A stretch of 12,017 bases of DNA from Bacteroidota bacterium (GTDB lineage: Bacteria > Bacteroidota > Bacteroidia > Chitinophagales > Chitinophagaceae), in NCBI GenBank assembly GCA_023409675.1, contig JAEYRC010000319.1:1-12017 (forward strand). Direction: 5' to 3'. The notes beneath the pieces are model-generated. The model searched no databases, was not told the origin of the DNA, and was given only the letters and a program-made list of their open reading frames with translations. Below, in pieces: positions 1 through 8,347 of the stretch; the stretch's first letter is position 1, and every line of letters begins with the position of its first letter. The position numbers and the translations under genes are program-made.

Positions 1-865
1 CATCGGCACGGATAGAATCCTCCTGCAGCCGTATTGATTTGAAGGAGGCATCGATAGCGGAAAAAAATATATGATTGCCGTCGAAATACTCAAAAGGCTC
101 CCGTTCGGTTTGAAGGTCGCTCCGGAAAGAGCCATTGTTGATGTTGAGGGCGGAAATTACCACGGACCAGTTCCCTGAATTCCAGCGAAGGTTTTCCGGA
201 TCATTGATGAAGTCTTCTTCATCCTGTTCGGGCAGGGGAGGTCGTTTGCCGGGGTAATTATAGATGGAAAATGATGGTCCCGTAAGATCTATTGAATTGA
301 TCAGAATACTTCTTTCATTCAGGTCGAAGTTTTCGGCATCAACATGCAGCGCAGTAACCATTGCTGAAAGATTCTCGCCGCGCCAGGCATCTTTCTGAAT
401 AATAGCCACATGTTTGAAATCAATTTCGCGCAGGTTAAGATTGATCGTGTTTTTCTTTTTTTGCGCAGGTCCGGACCCAAAATAGTCGATAAGAAATCCA
501 TAATTCCATATCGAATCCGAACGGTTTAAGTGAAACACCGCATCCTCCAGCCCCACATATTTCAATTCTATATTCTCCATGAAGAAGAACCAGTCGGTGA
601 TATTTACCCGTACATTTCCGGCGTAAAGCAGGGTATCCTGAGCACGATCCTTAACCAGCGTGCCTTCCAGCCGCATGGTATTGAAAAGATCGAAGTTGAC
701 ATGCCGGATTTCGACTGTGGTTTGAAGATCAGCAGAGAGCTTGCCGGCCACCTGCCGCACGATAAAGTTCTGGACCGGCGTCGTTTGAATTAGTATCCAG
801 AGCAGGATAACCAGGCCGATGAGCGCCAGCAGAACTGTCCGGGATATTTGCCAAAACTTTCTCAG
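1..865 (-). CDS. TamB-like translocation/assembly protein, N-terminal part (gene runs off left edge)
   Basis: Read on the minus strand, an open frame runs from a stop near 916 to the window edge without interruption; 288 codons are visible from the CTG at 863-865. The protein starts RKFWQISRT, followed by one hydrophobic anchor at about residues 9-27, then the Bacteroidota TamB/DUF490 pattern: TTPVQNFIV at 28-36, LEGTLVKDR at 67-74, DTLLYAG at 77-83, VNITDWFFF at 87-95, YVGLEDA at 103-109 and WNYGFLIDYF at 120-129. The remainder is beta-rich, as expected for the long repetitive TamB body, which is normally well over 1000 residues, so most of the gene lies outside. TamB is anchored in the inner membrane, spans the periplasm and is linked to outer-membrane protein insertion and lipid transport. 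No ATG, GTG or TTG lies in frame before the anchor; CTG at 863-865 fits the usual family start, and ATT at 878-880 is the alternative. Family call is confident; the start is not. Confidence 0.85.
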   Translation of the reverse strand, partial: MRKFWQISRTVLLALIGLVILLWILIQTTPVQNFIVRQVAGKLSADLQTTVEIRHVNFDLFNTMRLEGTLVKDRAQDTLLYAGNVRVNITDWFFFMENIELKYVGLEDAVFHLNRSDSIWNYGFLIDYFGSGPAQKKKNTINLNLREIDFKHVAIIQKDAWRGENLSAMVTALHVDAENFDLNERSILINSIDLTGPSFSIYNYPGKRPPLPEQDEEDFINDPENLRWNSGNWSVVISALNINNGSFRSDLQTEREPFEYFDGNHIFFSAIDASFKSIRLQEDSIRAD

Positions 866-957
866 GGAGTATTGATTAATATAAAATAGAATAAAACGCG
901 GAACGGCACAAATTCAATACCGAACTATGCTGGTTCAGTTACGAAATTAATTCATCG

Positions 958-1008
958 GGCCGGGATGCGGAAAACAATTGACGAGATGCCTGCTTAATTG
1001 ACCCGGCC
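958..1008. repeat. Inverted repeat GGCCGGG / CCCGGCC
   Basis: GGCCGGG at 958-964 and its exact reverse complement at 1002-1008 are separated by 37 bases in an otherwise AT-rich intergenic region. It could be a protein-binding site, a leader structure or chance. There is no T-run after either arm, so it is not a standard intrinsic terminator. Confidence 0.35.
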
Positions 1009-1026
1009 ACCACTGTTTTTAACATG

Positions 1027-1063
1027 CCCTTAGCAGCGAACCGCTTCCTCCTAGCGCCAAGGG
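1027..1063. repeat. Imperfect hairpin CCCTTAGC / GCCAAGGG
   Basis: CCCTTAGC at 1027-1034 can pair with GCCAAGGG at 1056-1063 with one mismatch (A against C). The interior also contains a small AGC/GCT stem. The palindrome GGTTAACC follows at 1062-1069. There is no T-tract on the plus side. The role is unknown; an operator or leader structure upstream of ggt is possible. Confidence 0.3.
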
Positions 1064-1177
1064 TTAACCGATTCGGTGTGCTGCTCCATCAATAGCCAGT
1101 GCAAATTTTTTTCAAAGTATAGTTCTTTGTTCGGCCTTCCATACCTTTAGACCTGTTTTATCGCACAATCTAAAAAT

Positions 1178-2893
1178 ATGAAAGTATTCGTTTTTTGTCT
1201 TGTTATCGGCTCCGCGCTTTTTACCATGTGCAGTACACCCGGTAATACCCTGGGAAAGCTGGATATTGATCCCTTTAATTATACAATCGCTAAAAAAGCG
1301 ATGGTCAGTAATGGCGCTGTGGTATCGGCACATCCGCTGGCCAGTGCTGCCGGCCTGGCAATGCTGCGTAAAGGCGGTAATGCCGTGGATGCGGCTATAG
1401 CCACCCAATTGGCGCTCGCGGTGGTTTATCCCAACGCGGGCAATCTCGGGGGTGGGGGATTCATCGTTGCCCGCCTGGCGGACGGTCGAAACATTGGTAT
1501 CGACTATCGGCAAAAAGCTCCGGGGGCCGCTACCCGCGATATGTACCTCAATAAAGATGGAGAGGCTGATGTAACCCTGAGCCAGCACGGACATCTTGCA
1601 GCAGGGGTACCCGGTACTGTGGCCGGCTTATTCGCCTCAGCTAAATATGGCCGACTGCCCATGCGCGATTTGATCGCACCCGCTATCGACCTGGCCGCGA
1701 ATGGTTTTGGACTTACTGCCTCCGAAGCCCGCGGATTAAATAATAACCGCGACCGGTTTCTTAAATACAGCACCACCACGCCCGCATTCGTTAAGTCATC
1801 GGGCGAATGGAAGCAGGGCGATACGCTGGTTCAGCCCGACCTTGCCAATACTCTTATGCGTATCCGTGATCAGGGCATGGCCGGCTTCTATGGCGGAGAA
1901 ACCGCCAGGCTGGTATCGGAGGAAATGAAGCGTGGTAATGGAATTATTACCGAAAAGGATTTGCTCAGTTACGAAGCAAAGGAACGGCCGGTAACGGAGT
2001 TTGATTACAGAGGTCATACAGTGCTTACCATGTCGTTGCCCAGCAGCGGAGGAATACTGTTACCACAAATGCTCCGTATGATTGAAGATTACCCGATTGG
2101 ATCCTATGGATTTAACAGTGTGAAAGCGGTTCAGCTGATGACAGAAGCTGAACGCCGTGCCTATGCCGACCGTGCCGAATTCCTTGGGGATCCCGATTTT
2201 GTCGAAGTTCCGGTTCAACAGCTCATCAGCAGGGAATATGCCCGTAAACGCATGGAAACCTTCGAAACCGGTAAGGCCGGCAAAAGTGATGTGGTTATCG
2301 CGGGAAATCCTACATCAGAAGAAACGACGCACTTAAGTGTTTATGATAAAGAAGGTAACGCGGTGGCTGTTACTACCACGCTGAATGGCGGTTATGGAAG
2401 CCATACCGTGGTGGGTGGCGCCGGTTTTCTGTTAAACAATGAGATGGATGATTTCAGTGTAAAACCAGGTGTTCCGAACATGTACGGCGCGCTGGGTAAC
2501 GATAAGAATGCCATTATTCCGGGAAAACGGATGCTGAGCTCTATGACACCCACCATTGTGTTGCGGAATAACAAACCCTATATCGTGGTGGGAACACCCG
2601 GAGGTACAACCATACCTACTTCGGTCTTTCAATCACTGGTGAATATTATCGATTTTAATATGTCGGCGGAGGATGCGGTAAATAAACCGAAATTCCATCA
2701 TCAATGGTATCCTGATGTTATTTATGTTGAACGGGATTTCCCTGCAGAAGTACAGGAAGAGCTTAAAAAAATGGGCTATACCATCAATCCCCGTTCACCC
2801 ATAGGAAGAACGGAGCTTATCCTTATTCATGAGAACGGCACCATCGAAGCGGTGGCCGATAAGCGTGGAGATGATCATGCTTCCGGTTATTAA
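1178..2893 (+). CDS. ggt: Gamma-glutamyltransferase (gamma-glutamyltranspeptidase/hydrolase)
   Basis: Predicted 571-residue Ntn-hydrolase that cleaves or transfers gamma-glutamyl groups from glutathione and other gamma-glutamyl compounds outside the cytoplasm. The N terminus is an export signal; Cys18 after LFTM could be a lipidation site, but Met just before it is atypical for a lipobox. Against E. coli GGT with a constant offset of 8, the autoprocessing and nucleophile residue is Thr383 in ETTHLSV, with Thr401, Asn403, Asp425, Ser454-Ser455 and Gly475-Gly476 all kept. Glu422 replaces the E. coli Gln, as in many family members. Arg111 in DYRQKAP matches the glutamate-binding Arg. The stretch KPGVPNMYG (429-437) indicates that the lid loop is present. 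Cleavage before Thr383 would give a large subunit of about 365 and a small one of 189 residues. It opens the operon; the next gene starts 30 bases after its stop. The length is normal and nothing is disrupted. Confidence 0.95.
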   Translation: MKVFVFCLVIGSALFTMCSTPGNTLGKLDIDPFNYTIAKKAMVSNGAVVSAHPLASAAGLAMLRKGGNAVDAAIATQLALAVVYPNAGNLGGGGFIVARLADGRNIGIDYRQKAPGAATRDMYLNKDGEADVTLSQHGHLAAGVPGTVAGLFASAKYGRLPMRDLIAPAIDLAANGFGLTASEARGLNNNRDRFLKYSTTTPAFVKSSGEWKQGDTLVQPDLANTLMRIRDQGMAGFYGGETARLVSEEMKRGNGIITEKDLLSYEAKERPVTEFDYRGHTVLTMSLPSSGGILLPQMLRMIEDYPIGSYGFNSVKAVQLMTEAERRAYADRAEFLGDPDFVEVPVQQLISREYARKRMETFETGKAGKSDVVIAGNPTSEETTHLSVYDKEGNAVAVTTTLNGGYGSHTVVGGAGFLLNNEMDDFSVKPGVPNMYGALGNDKNAIIPGKRMLSSMTPTIVLRNNKPYIVVGTPGGTTIPTSVFQSLVNIIDFNMSAEDAVNKPKFHHQWYPDVIYVERDFPAEVQEELKKMGYTINPRSPIGRTELILIHENGTIEAVADKRGDDHASGY

Positions 2894-2923
2894 ATGAAAT
2901 CTATAAAGTAATACGTATAAAGA

Positions 2924-5452
2924 ATGAATCGTCTGATCGCTGTTGTCGTAATTTCTCTCTTGTTATGTATGCCCGTAGCTGCCCAGGTTCAAACACCCGA
3001 ACAGTTTCTGGGTTATTCCCTGGGGTCGCAGTTTACACCACACCACCAGGTAGTACGATATTTTGAACACCTGCAACAGGCAGCTCCTGAAAATATCCGT
3101 TATGAGCAATATGGTAAAACTTACGAGGGACGCCCCTTAACTGTCGCCTATATCTCCAGTGCGGCCAATATCGCCGGTCTTGAGAAGATCCGTCAGCAAA
3201 ATATCGCCCTGTCAGGCATTAGCGGGGAGAAAATTTCGCCGGTAAATCAGCCGGTGCTGGTGTGGCTCAGCTATAATGTTCATGGGAATGAGGCATCCAG
3301 TACGGAAGCGGCTATGCTCACCGCTTATGAACTCCTGAATCCTGCCAATGCCCGTACCCGGAACTGGCTGAACAATACCCTGGTTATCCTTGACCCCTGC
3401 CTGAATCCGGATGGGCGCGACCGTTATGTCAACTGGTTTAACAGCATTCGGGGTAAACATGCTAATCCTGTCCCTGTTGCCCGGGAACACAGTGAGCCCT
3501 GGCCGGGAGGAAGAATGAATCATTATCATTTTGACCTGAACCGCGACTGGGCCTGGCAAACACAGGTTGAAACCCAACACCGCATGAAACTGTACAACCG
3601 CTGGCTGCCACAGATTCATGTTGATTTTCATGAACAGGGCATCAATAACCCCTATTACTTTGCCCCTGCAGCGGAACCCTTTCACGAAGTGATCACCGAC
3701 TGGCAGCGTGAATTTCAAACAGCGATTGGCCGAAACAATGCCCGGTACTTTGATCAGCAGGGCTGGCTGTATTTTACCCGTGAGCGATTTGACCTGTTTT
3801 ACCCCAGTTATGGAGATACCTATCCAACCTATAAAGGCGCTATAGGTATGACCTATGAACAGGCGGGTCACAGTCGCGCAGGAACAGCCATCATTACTGC
3901 AGACGGCGATACCTTAACCCTGTACGACCGCCTGCTTCACCATCATACCACCGGGTTGTCTACCATTGAGATCAGTTCTGAAAATGCTTCAAAACTGCTG
4001 ACGGAGTTTGAACGTTATTATTCAAATGCGGTAAACCAGCCCCGCGGAGAATATAAAGCTTATCTCATAAAAGCGGATGCGGGCGATAAACTGGCGCGCC
4101 TGATCAAATTGCTGGATGTTAATGATATCCGCTGGCAATATGCAAAGCCCGGCGGCCTGAGCGGCTTCAGTTATTTCAGCCGTAAGAGTGAAAAGTTCCA
4201 GGCCGGCGCAGGCGATATCATCATTAATGCCGCGCAGCCTCATGGCAATCTGGTTCAGGTGCTGTTTGAACGTCAGTCGGGCCTATCAGATTCCGCAACA
4301 TATGATATTACCGCATGGTCACTACCATATGCATTCGGACTGGAAACCTATGGTTTAGCACAACCGATGAGTGGAACAGGTAACAACAACAATGCTGTTA
4401 AAGCCACTATACCTGCTGAAACTAACAGTTATGCATATGCGGTAAAATGGAACGGGCTACATAGTGCACGCTTCCTGGCATCGCTGCTAAAGCAAAAGAT
4501 AAAGGTTCGATTCGCGGAAGAAGCATTTAGCATCGGAACGAATAATTTTGAAAAAGGAACCCTGTTGATTACCCGTACCGGCAATGCCGCGCAGCGCGAT
4601 CTGCCACAGGTTGTAAGTGCCGCGGCCGAAGCGGCTGGCGTAGAATACATACCCCTGGCAACAGGATTCGCTGATAAAGGTTTTGATCTTGGATCAGATC
4701 GTGTAAAGCTTATTAATGCACCAAGGATTGGGCTAGTGGCCGGTGACAGGGTTTCGGCTCTGGGGATGGGAGAGATATGGCATTTTTTCGATCAGCAATT
4801 GGAATACCCGCTAACCGTGATCTGGGCTAATGAACTCTCCAGGCAGGTACTTGCGGAACTGGATGTATTAATACTTCCGGACGGCAATATGCAGGTCTTT
4901 TCCAATAAAGATATGAACGAAACATTGAAGGGTTGGGTATCAGGAGGCGGAAAGATCATCGCGCTGGAAAATATGGTCAGCCAGTTGGCTTCAGCCGATT
5001 GGGGATTGAAGCGTAAAGGAGCAGATGAGAAAAAGGACGATAAACCAAAAGACAATAAAGAGGCTGACTACAGCCTGCTGCGTCGTTATGAAAACCGGGA
5101 ACGTGATTATCTTCCGAATTTTAACCCTGGTTCTATTTACCGCGTAGAGCTTGATAACAGTCACCCCCTTGCTTATGGGTATAACGACGAATATTATACG
5201 CTGAAGCAGGATGCAGCAATATATGATTTTATGAAGGGGGGATGGAATGTGGGCATTATCCGCCGCGACAATCATGTTGCCGGTTTTACCGGCAGCCTTG
5301 CCAAAGAAAAACTGAATGATGGCCTGGTCTTCGGCGTTATCGATTCCGGAAGAGGTTCTGTGGTGCTCCTGGCCGATAATCCGTTGTTCCGCAGTTTCTG
5401 GGAAAACGGTAAACTATTATTCTGCAATGCCCTGTTTATGGTGGGCAATTGA
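2924..5452 (+). CDS. Secreted M14-family zinc carboxypeptidase with GATase1-like C-terminal domain
   Basis: 842 residues with a signal peptide that probably ends at VAA|Q (residue 20). The M14 domain covers about residues 30-350. The zinc ligands are His120 and Glu123 in the HGNE motif and His236 in DFHEQG. NPDGR (161-165) and DLNRDW (204-209) supply the substrate carboxylate-binding Asn/Arg residues, and Glu312 in GMTYEQAG fits the catalytic Glu. All expected catalytic residues are present, so it should be an active metallopeptidase in the periplasm or outside the cell. The second half is not part of the usual M14 fold: residues about 600-690 (RIGLVAGDRV, LDVLILPDGN, GWVSGGGKIIALEN) look like a class I glutamine-amidotransferase-like alpha/beta domain without the nucleophile Cys, followed by a Lys/Asp-rich linker at 700-714. 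The substrate is unknown; gamma-glutamyl/DAP muropeptides or other peptides are inference from ggt upstream and the PIG-L gene downstream. Confidence 0.9.
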   Translation: MNRLIAVVVISLLLCMPVAAQVQTPEQFLGYSLGSQFTPHHQVVRYFEHLQQAAPENIRYEQYGKTYEGRPLTVAYISSAANIAGLEKIRQQNIALSGISGEKISPVNQPVLVWLSYNVHGNEASSTEAAMLTAYELLNPANARTRNWLNNTLVILDPCLNPDGRDRYVNWFNSIRGKHANPVPVAREHSEPWPGGRMNHYHFDLNRDWAWQTQVETQHRMKLYNRWLPQIHVDFHEQGINNPYYFAPAAEPFHEVITDWQREFQTAIGRNNARYFDQQGWLYFTRERFDLFYPSYGDTYPTYKGAIGMTYEQAGHSRAGTAIITADGDTLTLYDRLLHHHTTGLSTIEISSENASKLLTEFERYYSNAVNQPRGEYKAYLIKADAGDKLARLIKLLDVNDIRWQYAKPGGLSGFSYFSRKSEKFQAGAGDIIINAAQPHGNLVQVLFERQSGLSDSATYDITAWSLPYAFGLETYGLAQPMSGTGNNNNAVKATIPAETNSYAYAVKWNGLHSARFLASLLKQKIKVRFAEEAFSIGTNNFEKGTLLITRTGNAAQRDLPQVVSAAAEAAGVEYIPLATGFADKGFDLGSDRVKLINAPRIGLVAGDRVSALGMGEIWHFFDQQLEYPLTVIWANELSRQVLAELDVLILPDGNMQVFSNKDMNETLKGWVSGGGKIIALENMVSQLASADWGLKRKGADEKKDDKPKDNKEADYSLLRRYENRERDYLPNFNPGSIYRVELDNSHPLAYGYNDEYYTLKQDAAIYDFMKGGWNVGIIRRDNHVAGFTGSLAKEKLNDGLVFGVIDSGRGSVVLLADNPLFRSFWENGKLLFCNALFMVGN

Positions 5453-5485
5453 TAATTCAACGCAAAATCTTAAACCCTGATTTGC

Positions 5486-8023
5486 ATGAACATCCGGTTC
5501 ATTAAAATACTGCTGATATACCTCGCGCTCAGTGTACCTGCTATCGGTGATGGGTATTCGCAGCCGGTTACTTACAGCAATTCAGCTGACATATTGCTGA
5601 AACTAAAGAAGCTGAATGTACTGGGTTCGGCATTATACATAGCCGCACATCCCGATGATGAGAACACCCGGCTGATCGCTTATTTATCCGGAGAAGGACT
5701 CCTGCGCACCGCTTACCTGTCACTTACCCGTGGCGACGGTGGCCAGAACCTGATTGGTGAAGAACTGGGCATTCCACTTGGACTGATCAGGACGCAGGAA
5801 CTGCTTGCAGCGCGTCGTATAGACGGCGCTGACCAGTTTTTCAGTCGCGCTTTTGATTTCGGCTTTTCTAAAAATCCGGAAGAAACTTTTCGCATCTGGG
5901 GGAAGGAAAAAATTTTAGGGGATGCCGTCAGGATCATTCGTTCCGTAAAACCCGATATCATCATTGCGCGTTTTCCTGAGGACGAGCGCGCCGGACACGG
6001 CCATCACTCCGCTTCGGGTATTGTTGCCCGTGAGGCTTACTTTGCCGCTGCCGATCCATCCAGGTTTCCTGAACAACTGGAAGAAGGCCTTGAAGTCTGG
6101 CAGGCCAAACGGCTCTTGTGGAATACCTATTCCTTCGGTTCGAATTCAACCATACGGGAGGATCAATTTAAGGTTGATGTCGGAGCTTATAATCCGCTGA
6201 TGGGAATGAGTTATGGAGAAGTGTCGGCCCTTAGTCGCAGTGAGCATAAAAGCCAGGGTTTCGGCGTACCAACAGCCCGGGGAGAGGCCTATGAATACTT
6301 TGAGACTATTGCCGGAGAAAGACCGGTGAAAGATATCCTGGAAGGTGTGGTAACGAACTGGAGCCGGATTGGACTTCCGCAAGCCGGGCAGATGATTGAA
6401 CAGATCATTGCATCCTATGACCCATCTGCGCCAGCACAGGTGGTTCCAGCTTTACTGCAGGTTTACCGGTTATTGACGCAAAATGAACCACAGCCTGACA
6501 GCGAAGATCTTGCGCTGCACCGGCGCTATGCTTCCTGGAAAAATTATAAGGCTGCAGAAGTGGCGGATATAATCCGGAAAGCGCTTGGATTACATATTGA
6601 AGCCACAGCTAACCGTCAGTTTGCAGTTGAAGGGGATTCACTTCAGGTAAGATTTTCTATCATCAACAGGAGTAGTGTTAATATCAGCAATGTGGTATTC
6701 AACTTTAACGGCAATGCCTATCCGTTAGCCAGCGCGCTTAAAAATAATATTCCCGGGGGACTTGATATGAAATATCTTGTCCCAAAGGCATGGATAAACG
6801 GTCAGCCTTATTGGTTACGCATGCCAGCGGAGAAAGGAAGTTTCAATGTTGAAAACAGTGCGCTGATCGGGCATCCGCAAAACCCCGAAATGCCTGTTCG
6901 TGTACAGGTGCACGTTAATGGGGTTCCCCTTAGCTTCAAGCTGCCCCTGCAATATAAATACACAGATCCTGTACGTGGCGAAATCCTTCAGCCCGTGATT
7001 ACCGTTCCGCAGGTAGTGATGAATGTACAACCTCAGGTGATTTTATCCGGATTGGTTCCTGCAGTTCCCCAACGTATTGCTGTTCAACTGCAGACCTTTG
7101 GCCGAACCGGTAAGCAGTCTGGCCATATCATCTTTAAGAATGGTGCGGAAGCACTGCGGTTTCCCTTTACTGTTGATATGGAAAAGGACAAACTATATTC
7201 TTTCAGCTATAATGCGGATTCGGTTAACCATGGCCGTGATAATACCTACATCAACGTATCGGAGCAAATCGAAAATGGTGAAGATCAGGAGATCTATGAT
7301 CAGCGACTTCAGGTCATCAACTATGCGCATATTCCTACCGTTCATTTTTTTGAAGCTGCCGGCTTTAATCTTGTAAAGGAACCAATCCGCACGAGCCGGT
7401 CAAGAATTGGATATATCCGTGGCGCTGGCGACAGGGTGCCGGAAGCCCTGCAGGCCATGGGGTATGAGGTAAGTTTTCTCGATGAACAACACCTGACCAT
7501 GGGCGGTCTTCAACATTATGATGCTATCATTACCGGAATACGCGCGTATAATGTGCATGAGTTTCTGTCGGCAAAATATGATGTGCTGATGAATTATGTT
7601 CGGCAGGGTGGCAGCCTGATTGTGCAGTATAATACCAACAGCATGTTTGGTCCGGTGCGGGCCCGCATGGCGCCATTCCCATTCAACATCAGCCGTAACC
7701 GCGTTACCAATGAAGTTGCGGACGTCACATTTGCAGAACCGCGGCACCGGGTACTCAACTATCCCAATAAATTATCTTCCGCGGATTTCAGCGGATGGGT
7801 ACAGGAAAGAGGACTGTATTTTGCAGACCAGCTTGCTGCAGAATTCAAAGCTCCGCTGCGAATGAACGATGAAGGGGAAAATCCACAATCGGGTAGTTTG
7901 ATCATCGCTGATTATGGCAAAGGAAAATTTGTTTATACCGGTCTTTCGTTTTTCAGGCAGTTGCCGGCAGGCGTGCCGGGCGCGTTTAAACTGATGGCTA
8001 ACATCATCGGTTTGAACAAATAA
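5486..8023 (+). CDS. Secreted PIG-L (LmbE-like) deacetylase, large multidomain form
   Basis: 845 residues with an N-terminal signal at about residues 1-25. The PIG-L domain spans about 43-290: AHPDDE at 54-59 provides His55, the catalytic Asp57 and zinc ligand Asp58, and HGHH at 171-174 provides the distal His ligand. TRGDGGQN (81-88) and RRIDGADQFF (110-119) are typical of this large subgroup. PIG-L enzymes are zinc hydrolases that remove acyl groups from amino sugars or related amides (GlcNAc-PI, mycothiol and bacillithiol precursors). Residues about 370-570 look like two beta-sandwich domains (VEGDSLQVRFSI; VQPQVILSGLV). Residues 640-722 (RIGYIRGAGDRV, HYDAIITGIRAYN, YVRQGGSLIVQYN) look like a GATase1-like domain without an obvious Cys. 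The export signal and size argue against the small cytosolic BshB of bacillithiol synthesis. It lies 33 bases after the M14 gene and 17 before a 51-residue membrane protein. The exact substrate is unknown. Confidence 0.9.
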   Translation: MNIRFIKILLIYLALSVPAIGDGYSQPVTYSNSADILLKLKKLNVLGSALYIAAHPDDENTRLIAYLSGEGLLRTAYLSLTRGDGGQNLIGEELGIPLGLIRTQELLAARRIDGADQFFSRAFDFGFSKNPEETFRIWGKEKILGDAVRIIRSVKPDIIIARFPEDERAGHGHHSASGIVAREAYFAAADPSRFPEQLEEGLEVWQAKRLLWNTYSFGSNSTIREDQFKVDVGAYNPLMGMSYGEVSALSRSEHKSQGFGVPTARGEAYEYFETIAGERPVKDILEGVVTNWSRIGLPQAGQMIEQIIASYDPSAPAQVVPALLQVYRLLTQNEPQPDSEDLALHRRYASWKNYKAAEVADIIRKALGLHIEATANRQFAVEGDSLQVRFSIINRSSVNISNVVFNFNGNAYPLASALKNNIPGGLDMKYLVPKAWINGQPYWLRMPAEKGSFNVENSALIGHPQNPEMPVRVQVHVNGVPLSFKLPLQYKYTDPVRGEILQPVITVPQVVMNVQPQVILSGLVPAVPQRIAVQLQTFGRTGKQSGHIIFKNGAEALRFPFTVDMEKDKLYSFSYNADSVNHGRDNTYINVSEQIENGEDQEIYDQRLQVINYAHIPTVHFFEAAGFNLVKEPIRTSRSRIGYIRGAGDRVPEALQAMGYEVSFLDEQHLTMGGLQHYDAIITGIRAYNVHEFLSAKYDVLMNYVRQGGSLIVQYNTNSMFGPVRARMAPFPFNISRNRVTNEVADVTFAEPRHRVLNYPNKLSSADFSGWVQERGLYFADQLAAEFKAPLRMNDEGENPQSGSLIIADYGKGKFVYTGLSFFRQLPAGVPGAFKLMANIIGLNK

Positions 8024-8040
8024 ATGTTGTTGTGTAAATT

Positions 8041-8196
8041 ATGAGTAATAAGATTGACCGTAGAAACGTTGGCTTTGCTGTCGCAATATTTTTGGGCCTG
8101 GCCATCGGTATATTTATTAAGCGGGTGCCATTAGGGCTGTTGATCGGTTTATTGCTGGGCGTGCTTGCCGGAGGAATGTTGAAACCCAGAAAATGA
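8041..8196 (+). CDS. Small two-helix glycine-rich membrane protein (51 aa)
   Basis: ATG at 8041 opens a 51-codon frame ending in TGA at 8194-8196. After a charged start (MSNKIDRRN) come two hydrophobic segments at about residues 10-26 and 31-46, joined by KRVP, and a basic end KPRK. Glycines recur with four- and three-residue spacing (LGLAIGIF; GLLIGLLLG), like glycine-zipper helices that pack tightly against each other. The short positive turn suggests a helical hairpin in the inner membrane with both ends in the cytoplasm. I do not recognise a named family. It starts 17 bases after the PIG-L stop and ends one base before the next small gene, so it is very probably co-transcribed and translated. 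Its position before a symporter suggests an accessory membrane subunit, but that is inference. Confidence 0.75.
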   Translation: MSNKIDRRNVGFAVAIFLGLAIGIFIKRVPLGLLIGLLLGVLAGGMLKPRK

Positions 8197-8197
8197 T

Positions 8198-8320
8198 ATG
8201 AACGAAAACGAAAAAAATATTCCGGTATTTAACAGGTGGAATCAATGGTACCTGGCGGTACTTGTGGTATTGATCCTGCTGATCATCGTTTTTTACCTGT
8301 TTACCGAATATTTTAATTAA
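8198..8320 (+). CDS. Single-pass membrane microprotein (40 aa) preceding the symporter
   Basis: ATG at 8198 follows the previous TGA by one base; the frame of 40 codons ends in TAA at 8318-8320. The protein has a polar N terminus (MNENEKNIPVF), a Trp-rich interface NRWNQWY at 12-18, one hydrophobic helix at about 19-33, and an aromatic end FYLFTEYFN. This layout, with NRW..WY ahead of one helix and an FYxFT end, recalls small proteins seen directly upstream of sodium:solute symporters; DUF4212-type and YhdT-like partners are the known parallels in kind, not proven relatives. The gap to the symporter ATG is 27 bases. Coding is supported by the tight spacing and coherent membrane-protein composition. 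The function is inferred from context only. Confidence 0.75.
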   Translation: MNENEKNIPVFNRWNQWYLAVLVVLILLIIVFYLFTEYFN

Positions 8321-8347
8321 CCAGACCGGCCCGGTAAATTAGTGCCT

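Larger units (their letters stand above)
866..1177. other. Divergent intergenic region
   Basis: This 312-base stretch lies between the leftward tamB-like gene and the rightward ggt. I see no convincing coding frame, tRNA or other RNA gene. It should carry promoters for both directions, but I find no complete Bacteroidota promoter (TTG about 19 bases before TAnnTTTG). The nearest match towards ggt is TACCTTTA at 1142-1149, which lacks a TTG at the right distance. Two inverted repeats are listed separately. Confidence 0.6.

Noticed and set aside
530..793. 87-codon plus-strand frame at the left end
   Set aside because: It is antisense to the tamB-like frame, which carries recognisable TamB motifs across the same bases and is open for 288 codons.
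1112..1594. 160-codon minus-strand frame overlapping the start of ggt
   Set aside because: It has no family features and lies opposite a well-supported ggt with all catalytic residues.
3212..3871. 219-codon minus-strand frame inside the M14 gene
   Set aside because: It is antisense to the conserved zinc-peptidase core. Long antisense frames are expected with this codon use, and no motif is seen in it.
5486..8023. PIG-L gene as bshB of bacillithiol synthesis
   Set aside because: BshB proteins are small cytosolic enzymes; this one has an export signal and 845 residues with extra beta-sandwich and GATase-like domains.
8342..8347. GTG start for the symporter
   Set aside because: It adds only two residues; the ATG at 8348 is the commoner start and leaves a normal N terminus.
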